DNA from: Diphasiastrum complanatum
Taxonomy: Eukaryota > Streptophyta > Lycopodiopsida > Lycopodiales > Lycopodiaceae
Assembly (NCBI GenBank): GCA_029204225.1
Contig: CM055102.1
Span: 32,048,607-32,112,606 of the forward strand
DNA: 64,000 nucleotides
Reading direction: 5' to 3'
A model generated the notes under the pieces. It saw only the letters and a list, made by a program, of their open reading frames with translations, did no database searches and had not been told where the DNA came from. Each line of letters starts with the position of its first letter. Within the stretch, counting starts at the first letter, position 1. Both the position numbers and the translations under genes were made by a program. Shown here in pieces: positions 1 through 10,574 of the stretch.

Positions 1-2066
1 TTCTTCAAAAATAAGATTTCATATGGTGACTTCCCTCCTAGAGCTATATGTGGGAGCCTATTGCAAAGATAATTTGCACAATTAATGGCTTTTCCCCAAA
101 AATCTTTGGGCATAGATGCCTCAATTCTCATAGATTTTGCACATTCACATAGAGATCTATTCTTCCTCTCAGCCACTCCATTTTGAGATGGAGAGTAGGC
201 ACAAGAAAACTTTCTTTTAATGCCTTCAAGCTCACAAAAATCTTGAAATTTATTGGAGATATATCCACCACCTCCATCACTTCTAAGAGCTTAAATCTTG
301 AATGAGAATTGCTTCTCTACATAAGCTTTGAAAATAAGGAAATGATCAACCACCATAGATTTAGAAGCAAGAAGATATATCCAAGTGAATCTTGTGTAAT
401 CATCAATGAAAGTAACAAAACAAGTGGCTCCTCCCTTGCTTGTAGTTGATGAGAAATGCACATCCGAGTGGATTAACTCCAAAGGATGCTTGATTTTGAT
501 AGAAGATCTTGTAAATGGCTTTTTGTGAGATTTAACAATAGCACAAGCCTCACAAGGCTTGATCTTCTTGGAGAGTGACTTTGGCAAGCCAATAGCTTTG
601 GCTTCTTTGATCATAGAGAGCATGGGTTTGTAGTTGGGATGTCCCAACCTCCTATGCCATAATTCCTCCATAGAGAGCTTGTTCACAAGAGCAACATTAC
701 AAGCATTCACATACTCATTTGGATCTAGTTTATAGATGCCACCAAATCTAGATCCTAATGCAAGTATCTCATCATTCTTCTTGATAGTGCAAGTATCAAC
801 ATTGAATTTTACATCAAGGCCATTATCAAGCAATTGGCCAACACTAATAAGATTCTTGGTAAGCTTAGGTACATGAAGAACTTTAGAGAGAGAAAGAACT
901 TTAGAGGATGCAAGCTTCAAGGGAATGTTCCCTATGCCTTCAATAGGACATTCAAAATCATTTGCAGTGTATATTGATTTCTTCACTCCATCATAAGGTG
1001 CAATAGAAGAGAAAGAGTCCTTGGAGCTACACATATGTGAAGAGGCTCCACTATCAATATACCATAGGCCGTCCTTCTTGAAAGGAGAAGATGAGAAACT
1101 AGAGACCATAAGAGATCCCTCTCCATCACTTGCAATAGTGTCTTCCTTCTCATTGGTAATGTTGGCTTGCTTGAGTTGATTCTTCTTCTTGAAGCAATTG
1201 GTGGCATAATGACCTTTCTTGCCACAATAAAAGCACTTGATCTTCTTCTTCTTGAGCTTGGATGATGAAGCATTAGAGGAATCATCTTCCTCCTCATCTT
1301 TGTCTTTGGATTTGACTTTGTCCTTGCTTGAGGATTGTTGATGTTGGTTCTTGCTCCTCCATTTGTGCCTATCCTTGGCAAAGAGAGCTTTGCCATCATT
1401 ATGAGTGAGAGAAAGCTTGTCGATCCTCAAGAGCTTGTACTCTTGTCTTGATTCTTCCAAAATTAGCACACTTTGGAGAGCCTCCAAACTTGGTAGCTCC
1501 TCTTTAATGGCATAGGATTGGACCAGGTTATCAAATTCACTTCTCAAGCCATTGAGAATGACTTGAACTAGCTCATTTTGATTGATGGAATCACCAATAC
1601 AAGCAAGTTCTCTATGAATGTCTTTTACTCTCAAAACATAACTAGATGCACTCTCATCACTCTTTTGGCTACTTTGAAAGATTTGATTCCTAAGAGTGAG
1701 AAGCCTAGAGGTATTCTTAGCCTCATAGATAGTCTTGAGACAATCCCAAGCTTCTTTGGCTGTTGTACAAGTACCTATCTCCCTCAATATCTCATTAGAG
1801 ACATGCATCTTAATGTATTGGAGAGCCATCCTAGCTCTCTTTTTGTATTTTTGAACCTCTTGAAGAACTTGTGGTTCTTCTTCAAGGCCAAGAACTATGT
1901 CCATCACGTCTTGAAGGATCAAGATGGACTCCATCCTCATTTTCCAGATTGAATAATTTGAAGTGGTCAATCTTTCACTTGGTTCCAACAAGGATGAACC
2001 CATTGAAGGCATTTGAATTGAAGAAAACTCAAATGATGAACAATAAATGTTGCTACACACTCTCAA
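1..2066 (-). pseudogene. Copia gag-protease-integrase (element A), broken by a nonsense codon
   Basis: The reading frame opens at 2066 and encodes 591 residues nearly identical to the first 590 of the intact B polyprotein: capsid-like gag, a lysine-rich stretch, the CX2CX4HX4C zinc knuckle CFYCGKKGHYATNC, the protease motif WYIDSGASSHMC, the HRRLGH pre-integrase zinc motif and the first integrase Asp (HSDVHF). It stops at 291-293 where AAA of B (in FKIKAL) has become TAA. Homology continues in the same frame left of the stop to position 1, past the second catalytic Asp and the ERKNRSL motif. The product would therefore lack a working integrase and all of RT and RNase H. The pseudogene call is firm for this copy; whether the fragment is translated is unknown. 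Confidence 0.93.
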
Positions 2067-2757
2067 TAGGATCCAATAATAGAGTACAATCTATTCCTAT
2101 GAAAGATCTTGCAACTATTTGTGAATTGATTCTCACTAGCTACACAAATCTCTCTAAAACAAGATCTCTTTCACATCAAATGATGGAGTATAGGCAAAGT
2201 TAGGATCAAACACTCTTAACACGTGTGAAATACACTAAGAAACCAAATTTGACTCAAATACAATGATATTGCATGAAACAAAATGGCTAAGATCTCAAAA
2301 CAGTGCCTAGATCACATATAGATGAGGTTGGTAAGCATTCAACTGTGATTTTGGATCAAACAAGAAATCTCTTGACCAAACCAAATGTGTCCACCCAGGT
2401 CTAGGTGCCCTACCTAACCCTTCTCAAAAGCTTATAACTTTTGATTGGCACAACCAAATGGAATGAAACTGATTGCAACAGAAACTAGATAAAAATAGCT
2501 TCAAAACAAGCTATCAAGCAAGATAAATGGATCAAACATGAGAGAGAACTTTCAAACTAAAATTGGATGTTCCTCACACGTGTCTGAGCACTTGATTCCG
2601 TACAGTAGCAGGTCAGACCCAATCAATGTCCTTTTGATCTCTTTTGATCCAAGATTGAACAAGATAGCTAGGAAAATGGGCCTTGACAATTTCTAGCTCA
2701 AGATTGATGAAATTTTTTTCACTTAGATGGATCAAAATTCATGGTAACCTTAGGTAG

Positions 2758-2769
2758 GCTCTGATACCA
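2758..2769 (-). promoter_or_regulatory. Primer binding site of element A
   Basis: The minus strand reads TGGTATCAGAGC directly after the LTR end (...TTCAACA). This complements the 3' end of plant initiator tRNA-Met, the usual primer of copia elements. It fixes the LTR boundary at 2770. Confidence 0.92.
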
Positions 2770-3406
2770 TGTTGAATTTCACACGTGTGGATTGTCCACT
2801 ACATGTACTTGTGATCTCCTAAGGTGTGTAGATGCACCAAGATCAAGACTAGATTGAGATTCAAGATCTATCTTTGATTCTGTGGCAAAAACACACTACT
2901 ACATGCATTCAATCACTTCCAACTCTCACCCACACGTGTGGGAAGTATTCAAAAAATAATCTAAGTAAAAATAAGCTGCTCTCCTCGGGTAGAGAGAGAA
3001 AAACCACCTTGACCTCTCGGGTAGAGAGAGAAAGCTAGAAACTCAATAACTCACAAAATCCATGAAATCACCAAATCAATTAGATCCAAAATGAGGAGTA
3101 CAATGATACTAGTAGATCCACGAGATACCACTATGCTTAACTATGATTGGACCATACTTTGTCCCCTCTTGATCCTATTGGACCATTGATCCATGCACCT
3201 CTTAATTCTATTGGACTATATTCAAGCACACCTCAATTTCCTATTGGACCTCACAAGGTTCCACCTATAAATCCTTTGGACCTCTTGGAATTCATCAAAC
3301 AAAAACTTTACACTTGTCTACACTCTAATTGGCACGTGTTTGGCTCAATAGTGGCATTACAAGTGGAAATGCATAATTTGCCATCTATGCCAAATTTATT
3401 CCTATC
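2770..3406 (-). repeat. 5' LTR of element A, first part (interrupted)
   Basis: Begins TGTTGAATTTCACACG on the plus strand and matches the B LTRs throughout. It has the CACACGTGTG palindrome near each side, the duplicated CTCGGGTAGAGAGAGA motif and most of the regularly spaced ATTGG array. About 19 bp near 3340 present in B are missing. It is broken after CTATC at 3402-3406 by the solo LTR and resumes at 4094. Confidence 0.93.
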
Positions 3407-4088
3407 TGTTAAAAATTCACAATTCTAGCTTGACTAGTTTTGGTCATATGACTTGTAAATAGTTAGATGGTCATGATGTGGCTTGTCACACGTGCCAAAT
3501 AGCATAGGATTCCATTCATAAGGATGTTCTCAAGTAGACCTAAGTGTTAGAACCTTTGGAATGAGTCCAAATTATGCTTAGATACAAGGGAGAAAAAATA
3601 GGAGCTATTTTTGGTAATTTTTGCATTGTTGAGGGATCTCCAAGATTCCAACCCTAACTTGGTAGGGATGAAAGATCCACCAAAATTAGCATTAGGGATA
3701 GGTTTAGGGCTACTCATACCTGCCCAAAACCGTGATGGATCATGTATATATAGGTGATGATATCTCACCAAAATCAATCAAGCAATTTCATGTTTTTTCT
3801 CTCATAATGGTGCAATTGCTCTCTATGTTCATAATTGTTTGAGTACTTGTGATTACTAATGATTATAGGATTGAATGTAGGTCTGGTGTACAGTACTCAG
3901 ACTGTGGGAGGCCGTACTTTCACACGTGTGAAGCCTTCTTCAAGGATTTGGGCCATTTAGTGAGGTTCAAGCATAGATTTTTGATGGATTTTGATGGTTC
4001 AACTTGTGCTAATCTTATGAAATCATAATCTATTGTTTCCCTCATCATTTCAAGTGTTTTAGGATCCTTATTTGCTATAATTTTTACA
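3407..4088 (-). mobile_element. Solo LTR inserted in the LTR of A
   Basis: A 682-bp segment with TG...CA ends and short inverted termini (TGTTAAAAATT / AATTTTTACA). It is flanked by the exact 5-bp duplication CTATC at 3402-3406 and 4089-4093. Removing it and one repeat restores the A LTR as seen in B. It has no coding capacity or internal region. A minus-strand TATA-like stretch lies at 3744-3753 and a TTCACACGTGTGAAG palindrome near 3920, as in the other LTRs here. Solo LTRs are known to arise by LTR-LTR recombination. The minus orientation is inferred from the TATA box. Confidence 0.88.
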
Positions 4089-4093
4089 CTATC

Positions 4094-4174
4094 AACATCC
4101 TTCACCTAGATGCTTGATGTAAAAAACATAAGACTCCTATATCTAACATAGATAATCTTTTTCAATTCTTCACA
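4094..4174 (-). repeat. 5' LTR of element A, remaining part
   Basis: Resumes with AACATCC and ends CAATTCTTCACA, matching the last 80 bp of the B LTRs. It is the outer (U3) end of the element; the next bases TTCAC at 4175-4179 would be one copy of the target duplication. Confidence 0.92.
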
Positions 4175-5257
4175 TTCACATCTTTGCGTTCATGTATGAC
4201 TTTGCATCTATTATGTATGGGAATGTGGAAAAATCGCAAATTTTGTTCTCTAGGATCCCAAAAGAAAACAATCGAAGAAAACAACTAACATGTTACTCCT
4301 TTGCTAGTAATGCCAATCTCTTTATGTGAGATAATACGCATGAAACATGTTCAAAGGCTAGCTTTTTTAGCCATCTCTTCACCCCCTAAAGCAAATGACA
4401 AAAAATCACGACTGATACAAATCGACCAATTTTTTGTTTAATGGCAAAATTTGATTAAAATTCTCCTTTCTCCTGCATATATCATAGGACTTCTAGACCT
4501 GGTGCTAATTTGTGCTCTAAGAAACCAACTTAAAATGACATGCATCAAATGTAGAAGAGGTATGCACATTGATTCAATGATGGTTCTATATGAATTGAAT
4601 TAGATTTTGTAAAAGAATCCTAAAATTTTTATTGGATTTTTTTCCGTCTAAATCTGATATTGTGTGTCTTGATCAATTGATTATGATTTGAAATTGATTA
4701 CATTTTGAGAAAATATTGATGATTAGTACTAGAATTCTTGTTTATTAACGCTCTTTTGTTTATTCCATCCAATGTTGCAATGGGGATCGTTATCCATTGC
4801 AAAATCATTTCGGAACATCAACGATCTGCGACTCGGATTGCATTTTGTTTTTGTGGAATGTCCTTCCAATTTTAAGTGATTCAATAGATTTTAGGGCGCA
4901 ATGTACTTCCAATATTAAGTGACTCAATGTACTTCCAATCTTAAGCGATTCAATAGACTTTATGGCTCTTTGGCAATCTAAGTTATCTAGTTGATATTCA
5001 AGCTATTTTCATATTGGACAATAGAAGGCAAATTGGCATTGAATTTGGCGATCCTTTGCTCATCATCTTTCGAGTTCTCCTCCACGTCGTCTTATGAGCT
5101 TGGGAATTCTATGTTCATGTGCATGAGAGCTCTGTCTTGCTCTAGCTCGAGGCCCAATCCTATGAATAGCATCAAAAGTACTACCATTCTTAAGTGATTC
5201 AATGCAAATTTTATGGCTACATGTTGATTTCACTAATGTTCATGCTATCATATTCAT
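4175..5257. other. Intergenic stretch without a recognised gene
   Basis: About 1.1 kb between A and C. No ORF resembles a known protein; the longest (68 codons near 5000-5197) looks like chance. The only structure seen is the short degenerate repeat listed separately. Confidence 0.6.
4866..4968. repeat. Short degenerate tandem repeat, unit about 35 bp
   Basis: Three adjacent variants of CTTCCAATNTTAAGYGAYTCAAT occur here, and a further relative (CTTAAGTGATTCAATG) lies near 5190. Units differ by several substitutions, so this is an old local duplication. Confidence 0.6.
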
Positions 5258-5775
5258 TGTGAAGTTTTCACACGTGTGAGGACACCTCAAAGTGTGTAAA
5301 TGATCTCCTAAGCATGTATGTGATTGCACAAAGATCTTGCACTTGATTGATTTCATAATCTATCTTGAAAATTCTAAGGCAAGAGCACAAAGAACATGCA
5401 TAAATCATTTACCGTCATACATTCACATGTAAAGGCATCTTATGATGAAAAAAACTAAGTAAGAATATGGCTTTCTCTCGGGTAGAGAGAGAATACACGC
5501 GTGAGCTCTCGGGTAGAGAGAGAAAGCAACAAAAATGTGATGTATAGAATCTCACAATCTCTCCAAAAAACTAAGTGTAGAATCACTCTCTCCCTCTCTC
5601 AAGTAAAAATCCGAGGCCAAAGAGGTGTAGTCAACATTATTTTGATTGGACCCCTTACATATCTCTTGATTTGATTGGTCCACTGACATAAGTACCCTTG
5701 AATATGATTGGACCAATTTCATGGAACTTTCACTTTTGATTGGTCACATGACTTCATGACAACACATAGGAAAGC
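5258..5775 (-). repeat. 3' LTR of element C, first part (split by B)
   Basis: Begins TGTGAAGTTTTCACACGTGTG. It is clearly related to, but not alignable end to end with, the B LTR. It shares the CACACGTGTG palindrome, two copies of CTCGGGTAGAGAGAGA (5475-5525) and a row of ATTGG boxes (5645, 5674, 5707, 5739). It is interrupted at AAAGC by element B and resumes at 12018. Full length would be about 773 bp. Confidence 0.82.
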
Positions 5776-6512
5776 TGTTGAATTTCACACGTGTGGACTG
5801 TCCACTACATGTACTTGTGATCTCCTAAGGTGTGTAGATGCACCAAGATCAAGACTAGATTGAGATTCAAGATCAATCTTGAATCCTATGGCAAAAACAC
5901 ACTACTACATGCATTCAATCACTTCCAACTCTCACTCACACGTGTGGGAAGTATTCAAAAAATAATCTAAGTAAAAACAAGCTGCTCTCCTTGGGTAGAG
6001 AGAGAAAATACATCAAGAGCTCTCGGGTAGAGAGAGAAAGCTAGAAATCCAATAACTCACAAAATCCATGAAATCACCAAATCAATTAATTTCAAAATGA
6101 GGAGTACAATGATACTAGTAGGTCCACGAGCTACCACTATGCTTAACTATGATTGGACCACATTTTGTCACCTCTTGATCCTATTGGATCATTGATCTAT
6201 GCACCTCTTAATTCTATTGGACTATATTCAAGCACACCTCAATTTCCTATTGGACCTCACAAGGTTCCACCTCTATATCCTATTGGACCTCTTGGAATTC
6301 ATCAAACAAAAACTTTACACTTGTCTACACTCTAATTAGCAAGTGTTTAGCCTCTTACTCTATTTTGGCTCAATAGTGGCATTACAAGTGGAAATGCATA
6401 ATTTGCCATCTATGCCAAATTTATTCCTATCAACATCCTACACCTAGATGCTTGATGTAAAAAACATAAGACCCCTATATCTAACATAGATAATCTTTTT
6501 CAATTCTTCACA
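5776..6512 (-). repeat. 3' LTR of element B
   Basis: 737 bp, TG...CA bounded on both strands, ending CAATTCTTCACA. ATTGG boxes (CCAAT on the element's sense strand) start at 6152, 6183, 6216, 6249 and 6282. Two CTCGGGTAGAGAGAGA-type repeats lie near 5990 and 6020. CACACGTGTG occurs near both 5785 and 5940. Confidence 0.97.
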
Positions 6513-6520
6513 CTCCTCCT
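6513..6520 (-). promoter_or_regulatory. Polypurine tract of element B
   Basis: The minus strand reads AGGAGGAG immediately before the 3' LTR (TGTGAAG...). This is the expected primer position for plus-strand DNA synthesis. Confidence 0.85.
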
Positions 6521-6530
6521 AAAAAATTAT

Positions 6531-9500
6531 CTATGAAGATTTGAGCATTGATCTTGATATAACTCCAAGATTAGATCTATGCTTGATGAAAGCACTTTTG
6601 CTCAAAGGCTTGGTGAGTAGATCGGCAATACAAGAGGACGAGTTGACATGCTCCAAATAGATTTCTCCTCCAATAAGCTTTTCTCTCACAAAATGGTGTG
6701 CCACTTCTATGTGCTTGCTTCTTGCATGAAATATGGGATTATTGGCAAGAGCTTGGGCCGAGATGTTATCACACTTGATCATTGGTAGATCATCCTCCTT
6801 GATGCACTTTAGTTCCATTAATAACCTCTTGATCCAAAGCACTTCTTTGGTAGTTGTAGTGAGTGCTTTGTACTCGGCCTCACATGAAGAGAGAGATATA
6901 GTATCTTGCTTTTTGGAAAGCCAAGATATTAGATTGCCTCCAAGAAAGATAGTGTATGCACTAATAGACTTTCGATCCATTTTGTCACTTGCAAAGTCCG
7001 AATCCGAGTAGCCAATAATGGATAGATCTTCACTTTTATAGAGTAGACCATAATCACAAGATGAAGATACATATCTTAAAATCCTCTTGGCCATCTTCCA
7101 ATGATGGATCTTAGGTTCTTGCATAAATTGACTCAATTTGTGCACACAAAAACTAAGATCGGGCCTAGTAATGGTAAGCCAAATCAAGGAGCCTACAAGA
7201 CTCCTAAAAAGTGTGATGTCCTCAAAGGATATTTCATCACCTTTATTAGGATCTTTTACAATTTGCTCCATTGGAGTATCTATGCTCTTAGAATTTTCCA
7301 TATGGAATTTTTTCAACATAGAGTGAGCATATCTAGATTGGCATATAAAGACATGATTTTCATAAAAATCAATTTCTAGGCCTAGGATGTAATGTATCTC
7401 TCCTAGATCTTGCATTTTAAACTCACATCCAAGTGCTAGCTTGGTTTCATCAACTAGCTTGATACAACTTCCACAAAGAATAATGTCATCAACATAAATT
7501 AGAAGAATGACAATATTGCTATCAACAAACTTTAGATACATGGAAGGATCATAGTCACTAAGAGTAAATCCTAGTGACATAAGGAAAGAGTTAAGTCTTG
7601 AATACCATGATCTTGGTGCTTGCTTGAGTCCATAAAGACTTTTGAAGAGCAAGCACACTTTGGACTCATCCTTGATGAATCCTTGAGGTTGTTCCATATA
7701 GATCTCCTCCTCAAGATAACCATTTAGAAAAGCATTGGATACATCTAATTGGAACACCTTCCACTTGAAAAAACAAGCAAGAGAAATAAGAATTCTTATT
7801 GTCACCATCTTTGCAACGGGTGCAAAGGTTTCCTCATAATCAAGACCATGGATTTGAGCAAATCCTTTGGCACATAATCTTGCTTTATGCTTGTTAATGG
7901 TGCCATCATGATTGAACTTGATCCGAAATACCCACTTGCAACCAATCACATGCTTGTTGGAAGGAGGATCCACAAGTTCCCAAGTATTGTTGGTGATCAA
8001 TGCATCATACTCTTGCTTCATGGCATCATACCACTCCTTGGTATTAAGTGCCTCTTGTACATTCTTTGGCTCTTCATGAGAGACATAAAAAACATAATTA
8101 GTGGAATCAAGATCCACTTGTTTGCCTTTGTCAACATATGAGAGCCTCTTAGGCTCGGATCTATCTCTCATGGATCTTCTTGGTGAAAAAATCCGAGGAG
8201 AGTCTTCTTCAAATCTCGACCCCATCACATCATGATTGTCTTCAAAATCAATAATTGATGATGCATCCATAGATTTCTTGATCTCGGCCTCTTCAAATGA
8301 TGAGTGTTGATCTTCATGAAAGACAACATCTCTACTTTCAATAACTTGAGAAGTAGAGAGTATAAAGACTCTATAGGCCTTCTTGGTGGATGAGTATCCA
8401 ACCATGATCCCTTTGCATGCACTAGGATCTTCCTTCTTCCTTGTTTCCAAGGGCATATGGACAAAGCATAAGCATCCAAAAATTCTAAGGTGATCAACCT
8501 TAGGCTTCTTCAAAAATAAGATTTCATATGGTGACTTTCCTCCAAGAGCTATATGTGGGAGCCTATTGCAAAGATAATTTGCACAATTAATGGCTTCTCC
8601 CCAAAAATCTTTGGGCAAAGATGCCTCAATTCTCATAGATTTTGCACATTCACATAGAGATCTATTCTTTCTCTCGGCCACTCCATTTTGAGATGGAGAG
8701 TAGGCACAAGAAAACTCTCTTTTAATGCCTTCAAGCTCACAAAAGTCTTGAAATTTATTGGAGATATATTCACCACCTCCATCACTTCTAAGAGCTTTAA
8801 TCTTGAATGAGAATTGCTTCTCTACATAAGCTTTGAAAATAAGGAAATGATCAAACACCATAGATTTTGAAGCAAGAAGATATATCCAAGTGAATCTTGT
8901 GTAATCATCAATGAAAGTAACAAAACAAGTGGCTCCTCCCTTGCTTGTAGTTGATGAGAAATGCACATCCGAGTGGATTAACTCCAAAGGATGCTTGCTT
9001 TTGATAGAAGATCTTGTAAATGGCTTTTTGTGAGATTTAGCAATAGCACAAGCCTCACAAGGCTTGATCTTCTTGGAGAATGACTTTGGCAAGCCAATAG
9101 CTTTGGATTCTTTGATCATAGAGAGCATGGATTTGTAGTTGGGATGTCCCAACCTCCTATGCCATAATTCCTCCATAGAGAGCTTGTTCACAAGAGCAAC
9201 ATTACAAGCATTCACATACTCATTTGGATCTAGTTTATAGATGCCACCAAATCTAGATCCTAATGCAAGTATCTCATCATTCTTCTTGATAGTGCAAGTA
9301 TCAACATTGAATTTTACATCAAGGCCATTATCAAGCAATTGGCCAACACTAATAAGATTCTTGGTAAGCTTAGGTACATAAAGAACTCTAGAGAGAGAAA
9401 GAACTTTAGAGGATGCAAGCTTCAAGGGAATGTTCCCTATGCCTTCAATAGGACATTCAAAATCATTTGCAGTGTATATTGATTTCTTCACTCCATCATA

Positions 9501-10574
9501 AGGTGCAATAGAAGAGAAAGAGTCCTTGGAGCTACACATATGTGAAGAGGCTCCACTATCAATATACCATAGGCCGTCCTTCTTGAAAGGAGTAGATGAG
9601 AAACTAGAGACCATAAGAGATCCCTCTCCATCACTTGCAATAGTGTCTTCCTTCTCATTGGTAATATTGGCTTGCTTGAGTTGATTCTTCTTTTTGAAGC
9701 AATTGGTGGCATAATGACCTTTCTTGCCACAATAAAAGCACTTGATCTTCTTCTTCTTCTTGAGCTTGGATGATGAAGCATTAGAGGAATCATCTTCCTC
9801 CTCATCTTTGTCTTTGGATTTGACTTTGTCCTTGCTTGAGGATTGTTGATGTTGGTTCTTGCTCCTCTCTTTGTGCTTATCCTTGGCAAAAAGAGCTTTG
9901 CCATCATTATGAGTGAGAGAAAGCTTGTCCATCCTCAAGAGCTTATACTCTTGTCTTGATTCTTCTGAAATTAGCACACTTTGGAGAGCCTCCAAACTTG
10001 GTAGCTCCTCCTTAATGGCATAGGATTGGACAAGATTATCAAATTCACTTCTCAAGCCATTGAGAATGACTTGAACTAGCTCATTTTGATTGATGGAATC
10101 ACCAATACAAGCAAGCTCTCTATGAATATCTTTTACTCTCAAAACATAACTAGATGCACTCTCATCACTCTTTTGGCTACTTTGAAAGATTTGATTCCTA
10201 AGAGTGAGAAGCCTAGAGGTATTCTTAGCCTCATAGATAGTCTTGAGACAATCCCAAGCTTCTTTGGCTGCTGTACAAGTACCTATCTCCCTCAATATCT
10301 CATTAGAGACATTCATCTTAATGTAGTGGAGAGCCATCCTAGCTCTCTTTTTGTATTTTTGAACCTCTTGAAGAACTTGTGGTTCTTCTTCAAGGCCAAG
10401 AACTATGTCCATCACGTCTTGAAGGATCAAGATGGACTCCATCCTCATTTTCCAAATTGAATAATTTGAAGTGGTCAATCTTTCACTTGGTTCCAACAAG
10501 GATGAACCCATTGAAGACATTTGAAGTGAAGAAAACTCAGATGATGAACAATAAATGTTGTTACACACTTTCAA
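6531..10574 (-). CDS. Copia gag-pol polyprotein, intact (element B)
   Basis: One uninterrupted 1347-codon frame. Domains by residue: gag capsid region about 20-215; lysine-rich linker then zinc knuckle CFYCGKKGHYATNC at 279-292; aspartic protease with D339-S-G; pre-integrase HRRLGH near 472; integrase with D536, D598 and E634 (D-x35-E spacing); reverse transcriptase about 860-1100 with YVDD at 1027-1030; RNase H with D1191, E1232 and D1269. Length and order are standard for Ty1/copia. The ATG at 10574 is the most upstream in frame, but a second one (MSSMGSS) about 20 codons later resembles the start of related gag genes and may be the true start. No frameshift separates gag from pol, so differential Gag/Pol output would need splicing or another control not visible here. 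The processed proteins act in cytoplasmic virus-like particles and, for integrase, in the nucleus. Confidence 0.97.
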   Translation of the reverse strand: MKVCNNIYCSSSEFSSLQMSSMGSSLLEPSERLTTSNYSIWKMRMESILILQDVMDIVLGLEEEPQVLQEVQKYKKRARMALHYIKMNVSNEILREIGTCTAAKEAWDCLKTIYEAKNTSRLLTLRNQIFQSSQKSDESASSYVLRVKDIHRELACIGDSINQNELVQVILNGLRSEFDNLVQSYAIKEELPSLEALQSVLISEESRQEYKLLRMDKLSLTHNDGKALFAKDKHKERSKNQHQQSSSKDKVKSKDKDEEEDDSSNASSSKLKKKKKIKCFYCGKKGHYATNCFKKKNQLKQANITNEKEDTIASDGEGSLMVSSFSSTPFKKDGLWYIDSGASSHMCSSKDSFSSIAPYDGVKKSIYTANDFECPIEGIGNIPLKLASSKVLSLSRVLYVPKLTKNLISVGQLLDNGLDVKFNVDTCTIKKNDEILALGSRFGGIYKLDPNEYVNACNVALVNKLSMEELWHRRLGHPNYKSMLSMIKESKAIGLPKSFSKKIKPCEACAIAKSHKKPFTRSSIKSKHPLELIHSDVHFSSTTSKGGATCFVTFIDDYTRFTWIYLLASKSMVFDHFLIFKAYVEKQFSFKIKALRSDGGGEYISNKFQDFCELEGIKREFSCAYSPSQNGVAERKNRSLCECAKSMRIEASLPKDFWGEAINCANYLCNRLPHIALGGKSPYEILFLKKPKVDHLRIFGCLCFVHMPLETRKKEDPSACKGIMVGYSSTKKAYRVFILSTSQVIESRDVVFHEDQHSSFEEAEIKKSMDASSIIDFEDNHDVMGSRFEEDSPRIFSPRRSMRDRSEPKRLSYVDKGKQVDLDSTNYVFYVSHEEPKNVQEALNTKEWYDAMKQEYDALITNNTWELVDPPSNKHVIGCKWVFRIKFNHDGTINKHKARLCAKGFAQIHGLDYEETFAPVAKMVTIRILISLACFFKWKVFQLDVSNAFLNGYLEEEIYMEQPQGFIKDESKVCLLFKSLYGLKQAPRSWYSRLNSFLMSLGFTLSDYDPSMYLKFVDSNIVILLIYVDDIILCGSCIKLVDETKLALGCEFKMQDLGEIHYILGLEIDFYENHVFICQSRYAHSMLKKFHMENSKSIDTPMEQIVKDPNKGDEISFEDITLFRSLVGSLIWLTITRPDLSFCVHKLSQFMQEPKIHHWKMAKRILRYVSSSCDYGLLYKSEDLSIIGYSDSDFASDKMDRKSISAYTIFLGGNLISWLSKKQDTISLSSCEAEYKALTTTTKEVLWIKRLLMELKCIKEDDLPMIKCDNISAQALANNPIFHARSKHIEVAHHFVREKLIGGEIYLEHVNSSSCIADLLTKPLSKSAFIKHRSNLGVISRSMLKSS

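Larger units (their letters stand above)
1..4174 (-). mobile_element. Element A: Ty1/copia LTR retrotransposon, 3' part beyond window edge
   Basis: Minus-strand copia element closely related to complete element B. It enters at position 1 inside the integrase region and runs up to its 5' LTR, which ends at 4174. Order on the minus strand is 5' LTR (4174-4094 plus 3406-2770), primer binding site, about 700-nt leader, then gag-protease-integrase. The 3' half lies outside the window, so its target-site duplication cannot be checked. Compared with B it carries a nonsense mutation and an LTR interrupted by a solo LTR, so it is older and inactive. Confidence 0.93.

Noticed and set aside
983-1399. 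138-codon minus ORF and its twin at 9488-9907
   Set aside because: Alternative frame over the lysine/serine-rich gag linker; shadow of the real gag-pol frame.
1578-1952. 124-codon plus-strand ORF, repeated at 10086-10460
   Set aside because: Exact antisense of the gag region in A and B; its conservation is explained by gag itself.
6153-6335. 60-codon ORF repeated at 11653-11835 and partly at 3147
   Set aside because: Lies wholly inside LTRs and reflects the ATTGG array; nothing suggests translation.
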